Of a DNA stretch of 64,000 bases, positions 36,745-46,292 are shown in pieces (within the stretch, counting starts at the first letter, position 1; each line of letters opens with the position of its first letter). Location: NCBI RefSeq assembly GCF_035621475.1, contig NZ_CP141799.1, positions 1,724,501 through 1,788,500 of the forward strand. Reading direction: 5' to 3'. Source of the DNA: Pseudomonas paeninsulae (GTDB lineage: Bacteria; Pseudomonadota; Gammaproteobacteria; Pseudomonadales; Pseudomonadaceae). Below the pieces are notes generated by a model, which worked only from the letters and a program-made list of their open reading frames with translations, ran no database searches and was not told where the DNA came from. A program made the position numbers and the translations under genes.

Positions 36745-38088
36745 ATGAGCACCGCTAGCCGTACTGCATTGGAAGAAATATTGCGCGGAGTCGATGAGGT
36801 CGCATGCGTGACCCCGGACCTCAATGGTGTGCCGCGCGGCAAGCTGATGACCGCCGCGGGCTTCCTCGAAGGTCGGCGCTTGCAGATGGCTCGTGGGGTG
36901 CTCTTGCAATGCATCATGGGCGGCTACCCTGCGCCACGTTTTTACGGCAGCGATGATGGCGATCTGGCGCTGAATGCCGTCCCGACCCAGATTCACCGTC
37001 TGCCCTGGAGTGATACGCCGTGCGCCCTGGCCATCTGTGATGCGGATGAGTTGGATGGCAGTAGCTCAGGCCTGTCCACCCGCGGCTTGCTCAAGCAGGT
37101 GGTGGCGAACTATTCCGCTCATGGTTGGCTGCCGGTGGTGGCGACCGAGTTGGAGTTCTTCGTATTTGCGCCGAACCCTGATCCACAGCAAGCGTTTCAG
37201 CCGCCAGCAGGCCTGGATGGTCGGCGCGAGGATGGCAGCAGTGCCTTCAGCGCCAGCTCGAATAACGGTCTGCGGCCGTTCTTCAGCGAGGTGTATCGGT
37301 GCATGGCCGCGTTAGGGTTGCCGCGCGATACCTGTATGCATGAGATGGGTGTCAGTCAGTTCGAGATCAATCTGCTGCATGGCGACCCGCTATTGCTGGC
37401 CGACCAAACCTTTTTGTTCAAGCACCTGCTCAAGGAGGTCGCACTCAAGCATGGACTGACAGTGGTGTGTATGGCCAAGCCGTTGGCGCATACCCCAGGC
37501 AGCTCCATGCACATCCACCAGAGCGTGGTCGAGCAGAGGAGCGGCAGGAATATCTTCAGCGCCGCGGATGGCCAGGCGACGCCAGCTTTCTATCACTTCA
37601 TCGCTGGTCAGCAAGCGGCGCTGGCGGATTTCACCCTGCTGTTCGCACCGCATGTGAATTCCTACCAGCGGCTCTGCCATCCTTATGCCTCGCCGAACAA
37701 TGCCTGCTGGTCGCAAGACAACCGCGCCGCGGGTCTGCGCATTCCGGCCAGTGCGCCGGTGGCACGGCGAGTGGAAAATCGCCTGCCAGGCGCTGATGCC
37801 AACCCCTATCTGGCGCTGGCGGCCAGCCTGGCTGCCGGCCTACATGGTCTTGAGCAGCAGTTGCAGCCGAGTGCGCCGATCCAGGGTGCATTCGAGGTGC
37901 CGGATAATTTAACGCTGCCTTGTACCCTGCATGCTGCCATCGAGCGTCTGAAAAATAGTCAATTGGCCGTCGAACTGTTCGGCAAGGAATTCATCGAAGG
38001 CTACATCGCCAGCAAGACCATGGAATTGAGCAGTTATCTCGACGAGATCTCGCCGTGGGAGCGCCGCATTCTCGCCGCCCAGGCTTAA
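36745..38088 (+). CDS. Glutamine-synthetase-like ligase (gamma-glutamylpolyamine type)
   Basis: A 447-residue GS-fold enzyme. The metal and glutamate sites TELEFFVF, SQFEINL, HIHQS and NRLPGADANPYLALAA are kept, together with the RLCHPYASPNNACW segment. The length and the N-terminus DEVACVTPDLNGVPRGK resemble the PuuA/PauA enzymes that join glutamate to putrescine or other amines, rather than GlnA. The substrate cannot be read from the sequence. The next gene is 260 bp away, so it is probably alone in its transcript. Confidence 0.8.
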   Translation: MSTASRTALEEILRGVDEVACVTPDLNGVPRGKLMTAAGFLEGRRLQMARGVLLQCIMGGYPAPRFYGSDDGDLALNAVPTQIHRLPWSDTPCALAICDADELDGSSSGLSTRGLLKQVVANYSAHGWLPVVATELEFFVFAPNPDPQQAFQPPAGLDGRREDGSSAFSASSNNGLRPFFSEVYRCMAALGLPRDTCMHEMGVSQFEINLLHGDPLLLADQTFLFKHLLKEVALKHGLTVVCMAKPLAHTPGSSMHIHQSVVEQRSGRNIFSAADGQATPAFYHFIAGQQAALADFTLLFAPHVNSYQRLCHPYASPNNACWSQDNRAAGLRIPASAPVARRVENRLPGADANPYLALAASLAAGLHGLEQQLQPSAPIQGAFEVPDNLTLPCTLHAAIERLKNSQLAVELFGKEFIEGYIASKTMELSSYLDEISPWERRILAAQA

Positions 38089-38348
38089 CCGGACGTTGAA
38101 AAGCCACCTGCGTTGCTGATGTTTCGGTGCTACCAGGTGAGGCGATCTGCGCGCAAAAAAATCAAGGGCCGACCCGCGAGTTCCGTTGTTGCGAGGCATG
38201 CACGTGCTTGTGTGCATCCGTGCATTGCGCTTCGGCTCTACGTCCTGTGCACTACGCTTCACTCATTTGTTCATTAGTTGCGGCCATCGCGGCCGCGCCG
38301 CTCGCATTGAGCGGTTCAGTCGTCAACCAAGGAGTTATTCGCAGAGTC

Positions 38349-39671
38349 ATGCGCATTATCTGGAAGTCTTTTCGTTCGCTGTATTTCGCCACTCTGTTGA
38401 TGTTGCTGGGGTCGGGTTTGTTGAGTACCTACCTGGCGTTGCGCTTGGCTGAAACGGTGGATGGTCTATGGGTGGGTGCCTTGATGGCGGCCAACTATAT
38501 CGGCCTGGTACTGGGCGGCAAGCTGGGGCACCGGCTGATCGGCCGGGTCGGGCATATTCGCGCTTATGTCGCTTGTGCCGGGGTTGTCACTGCAGCGGTG
38601 TTGGGCCACGGCCTGACCGACTGGCTGCCGGCCTGGCTGCTACTGCGCATGCTGGTGGGCCTGGCCATGATGTGCCAATACATGGTGATCGAAAGCTGGC
38701 TCAACGAGCAGGCGGAAACCAGTCAACGCGGCCAGGTGTTTTCCGGGTATATGGGCGCGTCCTATCTGGGGTTAATCCTCGGTCAATTGGTCTTGGTGGT
38801 GCATCCGACTCTCGGCCTTGAACTGCTGATGCTGGTCGCGCTGTGCTTTGCCCTGTGCCTGGTGCCGGTGGCATTGACCCATCGACTGCACCCGGCGCCC
38901 ATGCATCCGGCACCGCTGGAGTTGCACTTCTTCATCAAGCGGGTGCCCTTGTCGCTGACCACTATTGGCGTTGCCGGCCTGATAATTGGTGCGTTCTACG
39001 GTTTGGCGCCGCTGTATGCGACCCGCATGGGTTTGTCTACCGAGCAGGTCGGTCTATTCATGGGTAGCTGCATTTTTGCCGGCCTGCTGGTGCAATGGCC
39101 GCTCGGCTGGTTGTCGGATCGTTGCGATCGGGCCTCGTTGATCCGTGGCTGTGCGGTGTTGTTGGCTTTGGCGGCGTTGCCTCTGGCGTTGATGCCCGAG
39201 GCGGACTTGAGGGTATTGCTCGGTGTCGGTTTCGTCATCGGCGTGTTGCAGTTCAGTCTCTACCCCCTGGCCGTGGCTTTTGCCAACGACCACGTCGAGG
39301 GCGAACGGCGCGTCTCGCTGACCGCCATGTTGCTGGTGACCTTTGGTGTCGGTGCCAGTATCGGCCCACTGTTGGCCGGTGTGTTGATGCGCTTTTGGGG
39401 CGCCAATATGCTCTATGCCTTCGTCAGTTGCTCGGCCTTGATCCTGATCTGGCGGGTGCGCCCGGATAACATCACCCACCTGCACCAGGTCGACGATGCC
39501 CCGCTGCACCACATCGCGATGCCGGACAACATGACCAGTTCGCCCCTGGTTGCCGCCCTTGACCCGCGGGTCGACGAGCAGGTCGTGCAGGATCAGATGC
39601 TCGATGGCAGCGCCGCCGATATGGCCGCCGCCGGAGCGGTTGATCCGGCTGAGCAGATGCCGCGGCCGTGA
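38349..39671 (+). CDS. MFS transporter (YcaD-like)
   Basis: A 440-residue protein with 12 predicted membrane helices, with the MFS loops GGKLGHRLIGRVGHIRAY (after helix 2) and GWLSDRCDRASLIRG (after helix 8). A histidine-rich, acidic tail of about 60 residues follows the last helix (ITHLHQVDDAPLHHIAMPDN), which is unusual and could bind metal. The substrate is unknown. ATG 38349 is the first in-frame Met before the first helix; AAGGAG is 14 bases upstream, rather far. It overlaps the next gene by four bases (GTGA). Confidence 0.82.
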   Translation: MRIIWKSFRSLYFATLLMLLGSGLLSTYLALRLAETVDGLWVGALMAANYIGLVLGGKLGHRLIGRVGHIRAYVACAGVVTAAVLGHGLTDWLPAWLLLRMLVGLAMMCQYMVIESWLNEQAETSQRGQVFSGYMGASYLGLILGQLVLVVHPTLGLELLMLVALCFALCLVPVALTHRLHPAPMHPAPLELHFFIKRVPLSLTTIGVAGLIIGAFYGLAPLYATRMGLSTEQVGLFMGSCIFAGLLVQWPLGWLSDRCDRASLIRGCAVLLALAALPLALMPEADLRVLLGVGFVIGVLQFSLYPLAVAFANDHVEGERRVSLTAMLLVTFGVGASIGPLLAGVLMRFWGANMLYAFVSCSALILIWRVRPDNITHLHQVDDAPLHHIAMPDNMTSSPLVAALDPRVDEQVVQDQMLDGSAADMAAAGAVDPAEQMPRP

Positions 39672-40360
39672 CGCCTTTACTCAGCGTGATCATCCCGGCT
39701 CGCAATGAGGCTGCGGCTCTACCCTGGCTGCTGGCGGATCTGGCTCCGTTGCGCGCGGCGGGAGCGGAGCTGATTGTGGTGGATGGCGGCAGCCGCGACG
39801 CGACAGCTGAGTTGGCGGTGGCGCAGGCCGATAAGGTGCTCGAGACGAGCGCGGGGCGCGCCCTGCAACTGAATGCTGGCGCCGCTGTCGCACGGGCGGA
39901 TTATCTGTGGTTCGTGCATGCCGATACCCGGGTCAGTGCTGCGTCCATCCAGCGATTGCTTGCCGTGTTGGCTGAGCGGCCGATCTGGGGGCGTTTTGAT
40001 GTGCGTTTGTCGGGCAGTGGCCTGGCACTACGTTTGATCGGTACGATGATCAACCTGCGTTCGCGCTTGACCGGTGTGGCGACGGGCGACCAGGGAATCT
40101 TCGTCGCCCGTGAGTCGTTTGAGGCGCTGGGCGGTTACGCGGAGATCCCGCTGATGGAAGATATCGAGCTCAGCGGGCGCTTGAAACGGCGGGTGCGCCC
40201 GCGCTGCTTGCGTCCTGCGCTGTCAACTTCTAGCAGGCGCTGGGAGCGCGATGGTATTTGGCGTACCGTGTTGCTCATGTGGCGCTTGCGGCTGGCCTAC
40301 TCTTGTGGCGCCAGCCCGGATCAGTTGGCGCGGCGGTATCACCGAGGGCCACCGCTATGA
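39668..40360 (+). CDS. Family 2 glycosyltransferase, TIGR04283 type
   Basis: A 230-residue GT-A fold protein: LSVIIPARNEA at the start, the nucleotide-binding VVDGGSRD and the metal-binding region WFVHADTRV, then TGDQGIFVARESFEALGGY. This matches the TIGR04283 family, often named for arsenosugar biosynthesis because some members sit near ArsM/ArsS. No such genes are nearby here. The GTG start overlaps the MFS gene, and its stop overlaps the next gene (ATGA), so the three are translated together. Confidence 0.82.
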   Translation: MTPLLSVIIPARNEAAALPWLLADLAPLRAAGAELIVVDGGSRDATAELAVAQADKVLETSAGRALQLNAGAAVARADYLWFVHADTRVSAASIQRLLAVLAERPIWGRFDVRLSGSGLALRLIGTMINLRSRLTGVATGDQGIFVARESFEALGGYAEIPLMEDIELSGRLKRRVRPRCLRPALSTSSRRWERDGIWRTVLLMWRLRLAYSCGASPDQLARRYHRGPPL

Positions 40361-40974
40361 ATCTGTCGATTTCTTTGCACATGCTGGCGCGTGCACCTGT
40401 GCCGGGGCGGGTGAAAACCCGGCTGATTCCTGTTCTGGGTGAAGAAGGCGCGTGTGACCTGCAGCGGTTATTACTCGAACGGGCCTTGCAGCTTCCGGCG
40501 GAAGGGTTCACTCAGCGGTTCTTGTGGCTGGACGACAGTCCGGATGCGCAGCTGCAGGTACTCGCCGAGCAGTTGAACTGGACGCTGGTTGAGCAGCCCG
40601 CCGGCGATCTGGGTGAGCGCATGCGATGCATAGCGACCTTGGGGCTGGCGGAAAGCGATGCCGTGGTGTTGATCGGCAACGATTGCCCGGCGCTGGATGG
40701 CGAGTACCTCAGTGGTGCTTGCGAGGCATTGCACGGGCAGCCAGTCGTGCTGGGGCCGGCCGAGGATGGAGGTTACGTCCTGCTCGGCTTGCGCCGCGTC
40801 GATCCCTTGCTGTTTCACGCCATGCCCTGGGGAACCGATCAGGTCTTGAGCATGACCTGCGAGCGCCTGCAGCAGTTGGACTGGCGTCATCAGCTGTTGC
40901 CGGCGTTGTGGGATGTCGATCGCCCGGAAGACCTGCCACGGCTGGCGGCGCTGGGGATCCGGGTCGACGTCTGA
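40357..40974 (+). CDS. DUF2064 / TIGR04282 glycosyltransferase-like protein
   Basis: A 205-residue protein of the DUF2064 family (MLARAPVPGRVKTRLIP at the start; VVLIGNDCPALDGEYL; GPAEDGGYVLLGLR; WDVDRPEDL). The fold is that of nucleotidyltransferases such as those of molybdopterin cofactor synthesis. It commonly travels with TIGR04283 proteins, as here, where the start overlaps the previous stop. The pair probably act in one pathway on a nucleotide-sugar-like compound; the product is unknown. Confidence 0.85.
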   Translation: MNLSISLHMLARAPVPGRVKTRLIPVLGEEGACDLQRLLLERALQLPAEGFTQRFLWLDDSPDAQLQVLAEQLNWTLVEQPAGDLGERMRCIATLGLAESDAVVLIGNDCPALDGEYLSGACEALHGQPVVLGPAEDGGYVLLGLRRVDPLLFHAMPWGTDQVLSMTCERLQQLDWRHQLLPALWDVDRPEDLPRLAALGIRVDV

Positions 40975-41234
40975 CAACTGTCCGACGGCTTATTGCTCAG
41001 CCTGGCAATTGGCGTCGGAGGTCTTGAGCCCGTGCCCGGGAACCCGACTTGCGGCGCGGCTTCGGCGAAGACGGCGGGTAATCCCCGATAAGACCCTGAC
41101 AGCCTCTCCGGGAGTAGCCGTTTGTCGGCTGGAGCGGGCCGCGTAGGTCGGGCCGCACAGATTGAATTCCGCCAGGCCCGGCAGTTCGTCCCTCGGCACA
41201 ACCTACGGGTCAATTGCGCTTGCTCGGCAGGCTG

Positions 41235-41984
41235 CTAGAACAAGCCATCGCTGTCGAAGCGGCGTGCATCACGCTGCAGTTGGTAGACGAAGCGCTCGAC
41301 CTGGCGTTGCTCCAGGCCGTTCAGGCGATGAAAGCGCACGCCGGCAAAGGTCGTGTCGAGTGTCTCTTCATACTGCACATGGCGCAGTTCCACGGCAATG
41401 GTCAGCGCGCCGAAGGGCAGTTGAGCAGTAAAGCTTTCATAAACCTGGCCAGAGTGCAGGCTGCTGGCGATATTGCCCGGCAAGCGTACTTTGCAGCCGG
41501 TGGCGGAAATATCCAGCAGTTGTCCCGTTATGGGGCTGCGCAACTTGGCGCCGGCCAGTTCGATCTTGACCGGTTCTATTTGCTTGAGTGGCACTCTGTA
41601 AGCATTGCGGCGCTGGTGATAGTGCACTTCTTCAGGCATCGGGCTGAAGTAGCAGCGTGCACCCTGGTACTCGGCTATCTGTACAGGCTGCAGGCACTCC
41701 CAGGCCACGCGCACACCTTCATGGAAGGCTTCGATGCGAAAAGGTTCGCCGTTCTGCAGGAAGCGCTCGCCATCGTTGGGGATCATCTCGTCGAGAGTCA
41801 GACGGTTTTTATCGCGTTCGACTTCAATCAGATAGCTCTGGAAACGTTGGCTGCGTTCGTGGAAGGTGATCACCAGCGGGTCGTGGTTCTGTTGTAGTTG
41901 GCGCAGATTAGCCACGATTTCCACGGGGGCTTTGAGAACCACCGGTGGTTGCGGGCCATCGTCCTCGATAAAGGGGTTGGACAC
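41235..41984 (-). CDS. flgZ: Flagellar brake protein, YcgR type
   Basis: A 249-residue protein with an N-terminal YcgR domain and a C-terminal PilZ domain (RRNAYRVPL, then [12 protein letters not shown]: the RxxxR and D/NxSxxG motifs that bind c-di-GMP). When loaded with c-di-GMP it acts on the flagellar motor to slow swimming. GTG 41984 is chosen because a GGAGAG lies upstream and the product then starts [10 protein letters not shown]; a TTG at 42017 would add 11 residues. It follows flgM and flgN in the same direction, the usual flgMNZ order. Confidence 0.9.
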   Translation of the reverse strand: MSNPFIEDDGPQPPVVLKAPVEIVANLRQLQQNHDPLVITFHERSQRFQSYLIEVERDKNRLTLDEMIPNDGERFLQNGEPFRIEAFHEGVRVAWECLQPVQIAEYQGARCYFSPMPEEVHYHQRRNAYRVPLKQIEPVKIELAGAKLRSPITGQLLDISATGCKVRLPGNIASSLHSGQVYESFTAQLPFGALTIAVELRHVQYEETLDTTFAGVRFHRLNGLEQRQVERFVYQLQRDARRFDSDGLF

Positions 41985-42067
41985 GGTCCAGAACTCTCCA
42001 GGCAGATACAGTGACAATAGAATGCTGCCATTATGCCAGCGTTTTTCCAGTGTCTTATTATAAGTGT

Positions 42068-42535
42068 TCAGGCCTGACTGAGCGGGCGCTGCTGACCGGC
42101 TCTAGCGGTGCTGCCGCGGCTGTCATAGAGGCTGGGGGTTTCGCCACCGCGGAGAATGCCGAGGATGCTGCTTGTCGATGCTTGGTTGGAGCGAATCAAG
42201 CGACCGTTGCGTAAATTGGCAGCTTGGCAGCATTCGAGCAGGGCGTGCAGTTGGTCGCCGCGCTCAAGGAGTTCGGCGCCTTGACTAGAGCGTTCGGCAA
42301 GGGCTTGCAGCCCTGAGTTGTCGGCGCTCAATTGTAGGCTGAGCAGCAGTTGGCTGCGCGCCTGACCGTGTTGATCGAGCAACGCTAGCAGTGGTTGCTT
42401 AGTTTCCAAAATACTTTGCAAACGAACCAGGTCGCGCTCGCCGAGGGCCTGGAATTCGTTATCGATCAGTTCGAGCAGTTGCTCGGCGCTGCCGATATCG
42501 TCGTTGAAAAGCTTAAGCAGGGTTGTATCGTGCAT
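42068..42535 (-). CDS. flgN: Flagellar export chaperone FlgN
   Basis: A 155-residue helical FlgN. It holds the hook-associated proteins FlgK and FlgL before export. The heptad-rich middle and a flexible tail fit the family. It lies 70 bp after flgM and is expected to be read from the FliA promoter before flgM. Confidence 0.88.
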   Translation of the reverse strand: MHDTTLLKLFNDDIGSAEQLLELIDNEFQALGERDLVRLQSILETKQPLLALLDQHGQARSQLLLSLQLSADNSGLQALAERSSQGAELLERGDQLHALLECCQAANLRNGRLIRSNQASTSSILGILRGGETPSLYDSRGSTARAGQQRPLSQA

Positions 42536-42605
42536 CGCAGGCTCTCAGATGTTTGCGGGCCGTAGCAGCGCCACTGCACTGTAAGGCTAACACCCCGGCG
42601 CTGCC

Positions 42606-42950
42606 CTAGCGCTGCTGGGATTCGAAGTCGAGCAGTTTGCTGGCAACGCGTTGGCTGTCGACTTGGTAACTGCCGTCAAGGATCGCTTGTTTGAGCTGGG
42701 CAACGCGCTCTTTATTGACGGTTGGCTGGTCAGCCAATTTTTCGCTGATCTTTTGCAGCTGTTGCGCTTCGCGGCTGAACTGCACCGACTCGCCGCTCTT
42801 GCTGGCGTCTGCCGGCTGGGCCTGAGTTGGTGGCGGGCTGGTCGGTTTGTCGCTGATGGCTTCATTCCGGCCACCAGGCTGAGCGCCGCCCACACGCCCT
42901 GAATTGGCAGGAGTGGGGGCATTGTTTAGCCGGTTGAAGTCGATGACCAT
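42606..42950 (-). CDS. flgM: Anti-sigma-28 factor FlgM
   Basis: A 114-residue FlgM with a disordered N-terminal half ([14 protein letters not shown]) and the conserved C-terminal helices ([21 protein letters not shown]) that clamp FliA. It blocks late flagellar genes until the hook is done and it is exported. A FliA promoter stands upstream, so it is in a feedback loop. Confidence 0.94.
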   Translation of the reverse strand: MVIDFNRLNNAPTPANSGRVGGAQPGGRNEAISDKPTSPPPTQAQPADASKSGESVQFSREAQQLQKISEKLADQPTVNKERVAQLKQAILDGSYQVDSQRVASKLLDFESQQR

Positions 42951-42989
42951 GATGTAAAACCTCGAACAGTATTTGGACGCTTGCCTAGT

Positions 42990-43016
42990 TTCTCGGCCAT
43001 GCCGGGCAAAACTTTA
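42990..43016 (-). promoter_or_regulatory. FliA (sigma-28) promoter of flgM
   Basis: On the minus strand TAAAGTTT (43016-43009), 11 bases, GCCGAGAA (42997-42990); the -35 is perfect and the -10 has one mismatch to GCCGATAA. It lies about 40 bases before the flgM start. Confidence 0.88.
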
Positions 43017-43117
43017 GAGAAAAAAACGGTGTTTCAACCGACAGTTTAAACGCAGCGTGATAAATCGTCAGCCAGTCTGTTTGGCTAGAGCCGCTCTAGA
43101 AGATGCGAGAGTCGTGC

Positions 43118-43900
43118 CTACATGGCTACTTCAACTTGGCCAGGTCCTATTACCCGTGCTTTGACTATACGTTTCGAGCGTTGGTTGCGCACACTGATCT
43201 GTTTGCCGATGGCCCCGTCGGATAGGGCTTCGCCCGGTGTGCGCACGCTCATGCCGCCACTGCGTGCGCTGATCACCACCTGCTCGCCTTTGCGAATGGC
43301 CTCGGCTTGCTCGACATGCGCCGGCGCCACTACCTGATCGGGTTGCAACGGGCGCGTCAGTTTTTTGCCAACAACCTGCTTGAGGCTGGTCAGATAACCT
43401 TGGTTGAGTAGGCCGACATCGCGCTCCATCAGGCTCACATCCATGTCTGACAGAACGGTCTCACGCTTGAGTGGGCGGATGGCGGTGACCACGTCACGGT
43501 ACAGCCTGACTTCTCCGGGAACGAAAACCGTCCAAGGTGAACTGCCATCGCAGCGCACCCGCATGGTGACACGCCCGATCGGTTGGGCAGGGCTTTCCAG
43601 ACTGATCGTCAATTCCTTGTCGCACAGGGGCAGGCGTAAGCGTGGATCGATACGGTTGATTTCAACCTCATGCCGGCCTTGAATTTCGCTGCGCTGCAGG
43701 TAGTCGACCACCGTTAGCTCAAGAAAACTCTGGGTGGCGCCGATAAGCTGTTCAGGCAAGGTTACTGCGGCAGGTGCCACGGAGCTGTAGCCGAGCGCGA
43801 GCAAAGCAGGTAAAACTGCCAGCCAAAGGCGGCCTTTTGCCGGCAGGTATTGATACCTGCTCCGGTCGAAGTGTCGAAAAATTGTCGTTTCTGCGTTCAT
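43118..43900 (-). CDS. flgA: Flagellar P-ring assembly chaperone FlgA
   Basis: A 260-residue FlgA with a signal sequence (hydrophobic residues about 26-42, ending near APAAV), a middle domain and the C-terminal SAF domain (GLLNQGYLTSLKQVVGKKLTRPL, IRKGEQVVISARSGGMSV). It assists assembly of the FlgI P ring in the periplasm. The ATG at 43900 is nearly at the transcription start predicted from the sigma-54 site, and has no Shine-Dalgarno sequence, so either the mRNA is almost leaderless or translation starts further in. Confidence 0.9.
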   Translation of the reverse strand: MNAETTIFRHFDRSRYQYLPAKGRLWLAVLPALLALGYSSVAPAAVTLPEQLIGATQSFLELTVVDYLQRSEIQGRHEVEINRIDPRLRLPLCDKELTISLESPAQPIGRVTMRVRCDGSSPWTVFVPGEVRLYRDVVTAIRPLKRETVLSDMDVSLMERDVGLLNQGYLTSLKQVVGKKLTRPLQPDQVVAPAHVEQAEAIRKGEQVVISARSGGMSVRTPGEALSDGAIGKQISVRNQRSKRIVKARVIGPGQVEVAM

Positions 43901-43910
43901 GCAGAGTGAT

Positions 43911-43927
43911 TAGCAAGGCGCGTGCCG
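43911..43927 (-). promoter_or_regulatory. Sigma-54 promoter of flgA
   Basis: On the minus strand CGGCACGCGCCTTGCTA: the GG and GC elements are ten bases apart and TTGC is perfect. It is of the FleQ-dependent flagellar type. Confidence 0.82.
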
Positions 43928-43976
43928 CCTGCTACACGAAGCACAATGTGCGCTACTCAAATATAGGGGTTGGGGC

Positions 43977-44909
43977 ATGGCCGGTGTAATGGATTCGGTT
44001 AACCAGCGCACGCAGTTGGTTGGGCAGAATCGTTTGGAACTGCTGCTGTTTCGTCTTGATGGCGGGCAGCTTTATGGCATCAACGTATTCAAGGTGAAGG
44101 AGGTGCTGCAGTGCCCCAAGCTCACCATCATGCCCAGATCCAGCCCCGTCGTACGGGGGGTGGCGAGTATTCGGGGGGGCACCATTCCTATCCTCGACCT
44201 GTCCATGGCTACCGGGCGGCCGCCTTTGCAGGATCTAAAGAACAGCTTCGTCATCATCACCGAATACAACACCAAGATTCAGGGCTTTCTAGTGCATTCG
44301 GTCGAGCGCATCGTCAACATGAACTGGGAGGAGATCCATCCGCCACCCAAGGGCGCGGGGCGAGATCACTACCTCACTGCCGTGACCCGTCTCGACAATG
44401 AGTTGGTGGAAATTCTCGACGTGGAGAAAATCCTCGCCGAGGTGTCGCCGACGTCTGAGGTGATTTCTGCCGGTGTTGTGGATGCTGAAACCCAAAGCAA
44501 GGCGCTCAGCAAGCACGTGCTGATCGTCGATGACTCATCGGTGGCACGCAAGCAGGTGATTCGTTGCCTACAAACCGTTGGGGTGGAGGTCACGGCGCTG
44601 AACGATGGTCGGCAAGCCCTGGATTACCTGCGTAACATGGCAGACGAGGGCAGGCATCCCGACCAGGAGTTGCTGATGCTGATTTCCGATATCGAGATGC
44701 CGGAAATGGACGGTTATACCCTGACCGCAGAGATCCGCAGTGATGTGCGTATGCAGAAGTTGCACATCCTCCTGCATACTTCGCTTTCCGGGGTGTTCAA
44801 TCAGGCCATGGTGAAGAAGGTTGGCGCCAATGACTTTCTTCCTAAGTTTCGTCCTGATGATCTGGCATCGCGGGTGGTGGCGCGCATCAATGAGGTCGAT
44901 CAGGCCTAG
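43977..44909 (+). CDS. cheV: Chemotaxis coupling protein CheV
   Basis: A 310-residue CheW-REC fusion. The CheW-like domain spans about 20-160; the receiver domain (VLIVDDSSVARKQ, phospho-acceptor Asp in LISDIEMPEMDG, and LHTSLSG) fills the rest. CheV links receptors to CheA and adapts through phosphorylation. It is divergent from flgA by 76 bp and followed by cheR. Confidence 0.95.
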   Translation: MAGVMDSVNQRTQLVGQNRLELLLFRLDGGQLYGINVFKVKEVLQCPKLTIMPRSSPVVRGVASIRGGTIPILDLSMATGRPPLQDLKNSFVIITEYNTKIQGFLVHSVERIVNMNWEEIHPPPKGAGRDHYLTAVTRLDNELVEILDVEKILAEVSPTSEVISAGVVDAETQSKALSKHVLIVDDSSVARKQVIRCLQTVGVEVTALNDGRQALDYLRNMADEGRHPDQELLMLISDIEMPEMDGYTLTAEIRSDVRMQKLHILLHTSLSGVFNQAMVKKVGANDFLPKFRPDDLASRVVARINEVDQA

Positions 44910-45121
44910 TGAACACTGGGCGAACGCCTGCTGGGGGTTGTCTCGCGCTCGCAGAATCGCAGGCTGTGCCGGCTACCGGGCTTGGCTTTTTTCAAGCGTA
45001 AATGAGTTGTTGAGCCTGTTTTTAACACCGTATCTCCGAATGCAGCATTGTTGCTTCGGTCTGAAGATAAGGCAGCGGGTACATCTTTCAGTGCAACACT
45101 TTGATTGGCGAGGCCTGGCTA

Positions 45122-45949
45122 GTGTCTTCAGGTAATTTGGATTTTGAGCAGTTCCGGACGTTCCTGGAAAAGGCCTGTGGCATTTTGCTGGGTAGCAATA
45201 AGCAGTACCTGGTATCCAGCCGGCTGAACAAGTTGCAGGAACAGCACGGGATCAAGACTCTCGGGGAATTGGTGCAGCGCATGCAAAGCCAGCCGCGTAG
45301 CGGTTTGCGTGAGCAGGTGGTGGATGCCATGACCACCAATGAAACCCTGTGGTTTCGTGATACCTATCCCTTCGAGGTACTGAAGAGGCGGGTCTTGCCC
45401 GAGATGATCAAGGCGGCTCCGGGCCAGCGTATGCGCATTTGGTCTGCGGCCTGTTCTTCGGGGCAGGAGCCGTATTCCCTGTCGATGAGTATCGACGAGT
45501 TCGAGAAAACCAATATCGGCCAACTCAAGGCAGGCGTACAAATTGTTGCCACCGATCTTTCGCCGTCGATGTTGGCCAATTGCAAATCCGGCGAGTACGA
45601 CAGCCTGGCAATGGGGCGGGGCCTGTCGCAAGAACGCTTGCAGCGTTATTTCGATCCGAAAGCGCCGGGACGATGGGTGGTCAAGCCGTCGATCAAGAGT
45701 CGCGTCGAATTTCGTCCGCTGAACCTGATGGACAGTTATGCCAGCCTGGGCAAGTTCGACATCGTGTTTTGCCGCAATGTGTTGATCTATTTTTCCGCCG
45801 AGATGAAGAAAGACATCCTCACGCGCATGCATGCCATGTTGAAGCCGGGTGGCTACCTGTTCCTCGGCGCGTCGGAGGCACTCAACGGCCTGCCGGATCG
45901 TTATCAGATGGTGCAATGCAGCCCGGGGATCATCTACAAGGTCAAGTAA
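45122..45949 (+). CDS. cheR: Chemotaxis protein methyltransferase CheR
   Basis: A 275-residue CheR: an N-terminal helical domain that docks on receptors (FRTFLEKACGILL, MTTNETLWFRD), and a SAM-binding domain (SAACSSGQEPYSLSM, FDIVFCRNVLIYF). It methylates glutamates in chemoreceptors for adaptation. GTG 45122 begins the family-like VSSGNLDFEQF; the frame is open seven codons further. A 212-bp gap after cheV has no gene. Confidence 0.94.
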   Translation: MSSGNLDFEQFRTFLEKACGILLGSNKQYLVSSRLNKLQEQHGIKTLGELVQRMQSQPRSGLREQVVDAMTTNETLWFRDTYPFEVLKRRVLPEMIKAAPGQRMRIWSAACSSGQEPYSLSMSIDEFEKTNIGQLKAGVQIVATDLSPSMLANCKSGEYDSLAMGRGLSQERLQRYFDPKAPGRWVVKPSIKSRVEFRPLNLMDSYASLGKFDIVFCRNVLIYFSAEMKKDILTRMHAMLKPGGYLFLGASEALNGLPDRYQMVQCSPGIIYKVK

Positions 45950-45982
45950 GCCGGTTGCACAGGGTTGCACTGTATAAAGAAG

Positions 45983-46008
45983 CGGGAGGCCAGTGGCCTC
46001 CCGTTTTT
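45983..46008 (+). terminator. Rho-independent terminator of cheR
   Basis: Perfect 9-bp stem cgggaggcc/ggcctcccg with loop agt, followed by TTTTTG. Confidence 0.94.
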
Positions 46009-46276
46009 GTTAGTCGATAAGCCCCCGTTGCGACGATTGCCTCCGTCGCCAGGCGGGACGCGCGCGCCACACTGATACAGGAAATGCCGCAAGCCCGTCG
46101 GCGGCTCCTTGGATGGGGATTCAAGAATGACCCTAATCAGTATTTGTCATACGAAGCGGCAAAACCCCGACCCGCTTGCCGGATTGTTTGCCATGAGGCG
46201 GAAAAGTCTTGCCGCTCGGCCTATTAAGATGCCTTGAATATTTAATAAGTTATTGAAATATAACATAAAAAATAAA

Positions 46277-46292
46277 TGGCACGACCTTTGCT
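46277..46292 (+). promoter_or_regulatory. Sigma-54 promoter of flgBCDE
   Basis: TGGCACGACCTTTGCT is a full match to the sigma-54 consensus (GG and GC ten bases apart), 51 bases before flgB. Confidence 0.94.

Noticed and set aside
40981..41022. An inverted repeat tccgacg / cgtcgga after the DUF2064 gene
   Set aside because: The arms are short and the loop is long, with no T-run; chance is likely in this composition.
44984..44997. GG-N10-GC spacing upstream of cheR (TTGGCTTTTTTCAAGC)
   Set aside because: Only the GG and GC pairs fit; TTGC is missing, so it is not a credible sigma-54 site.
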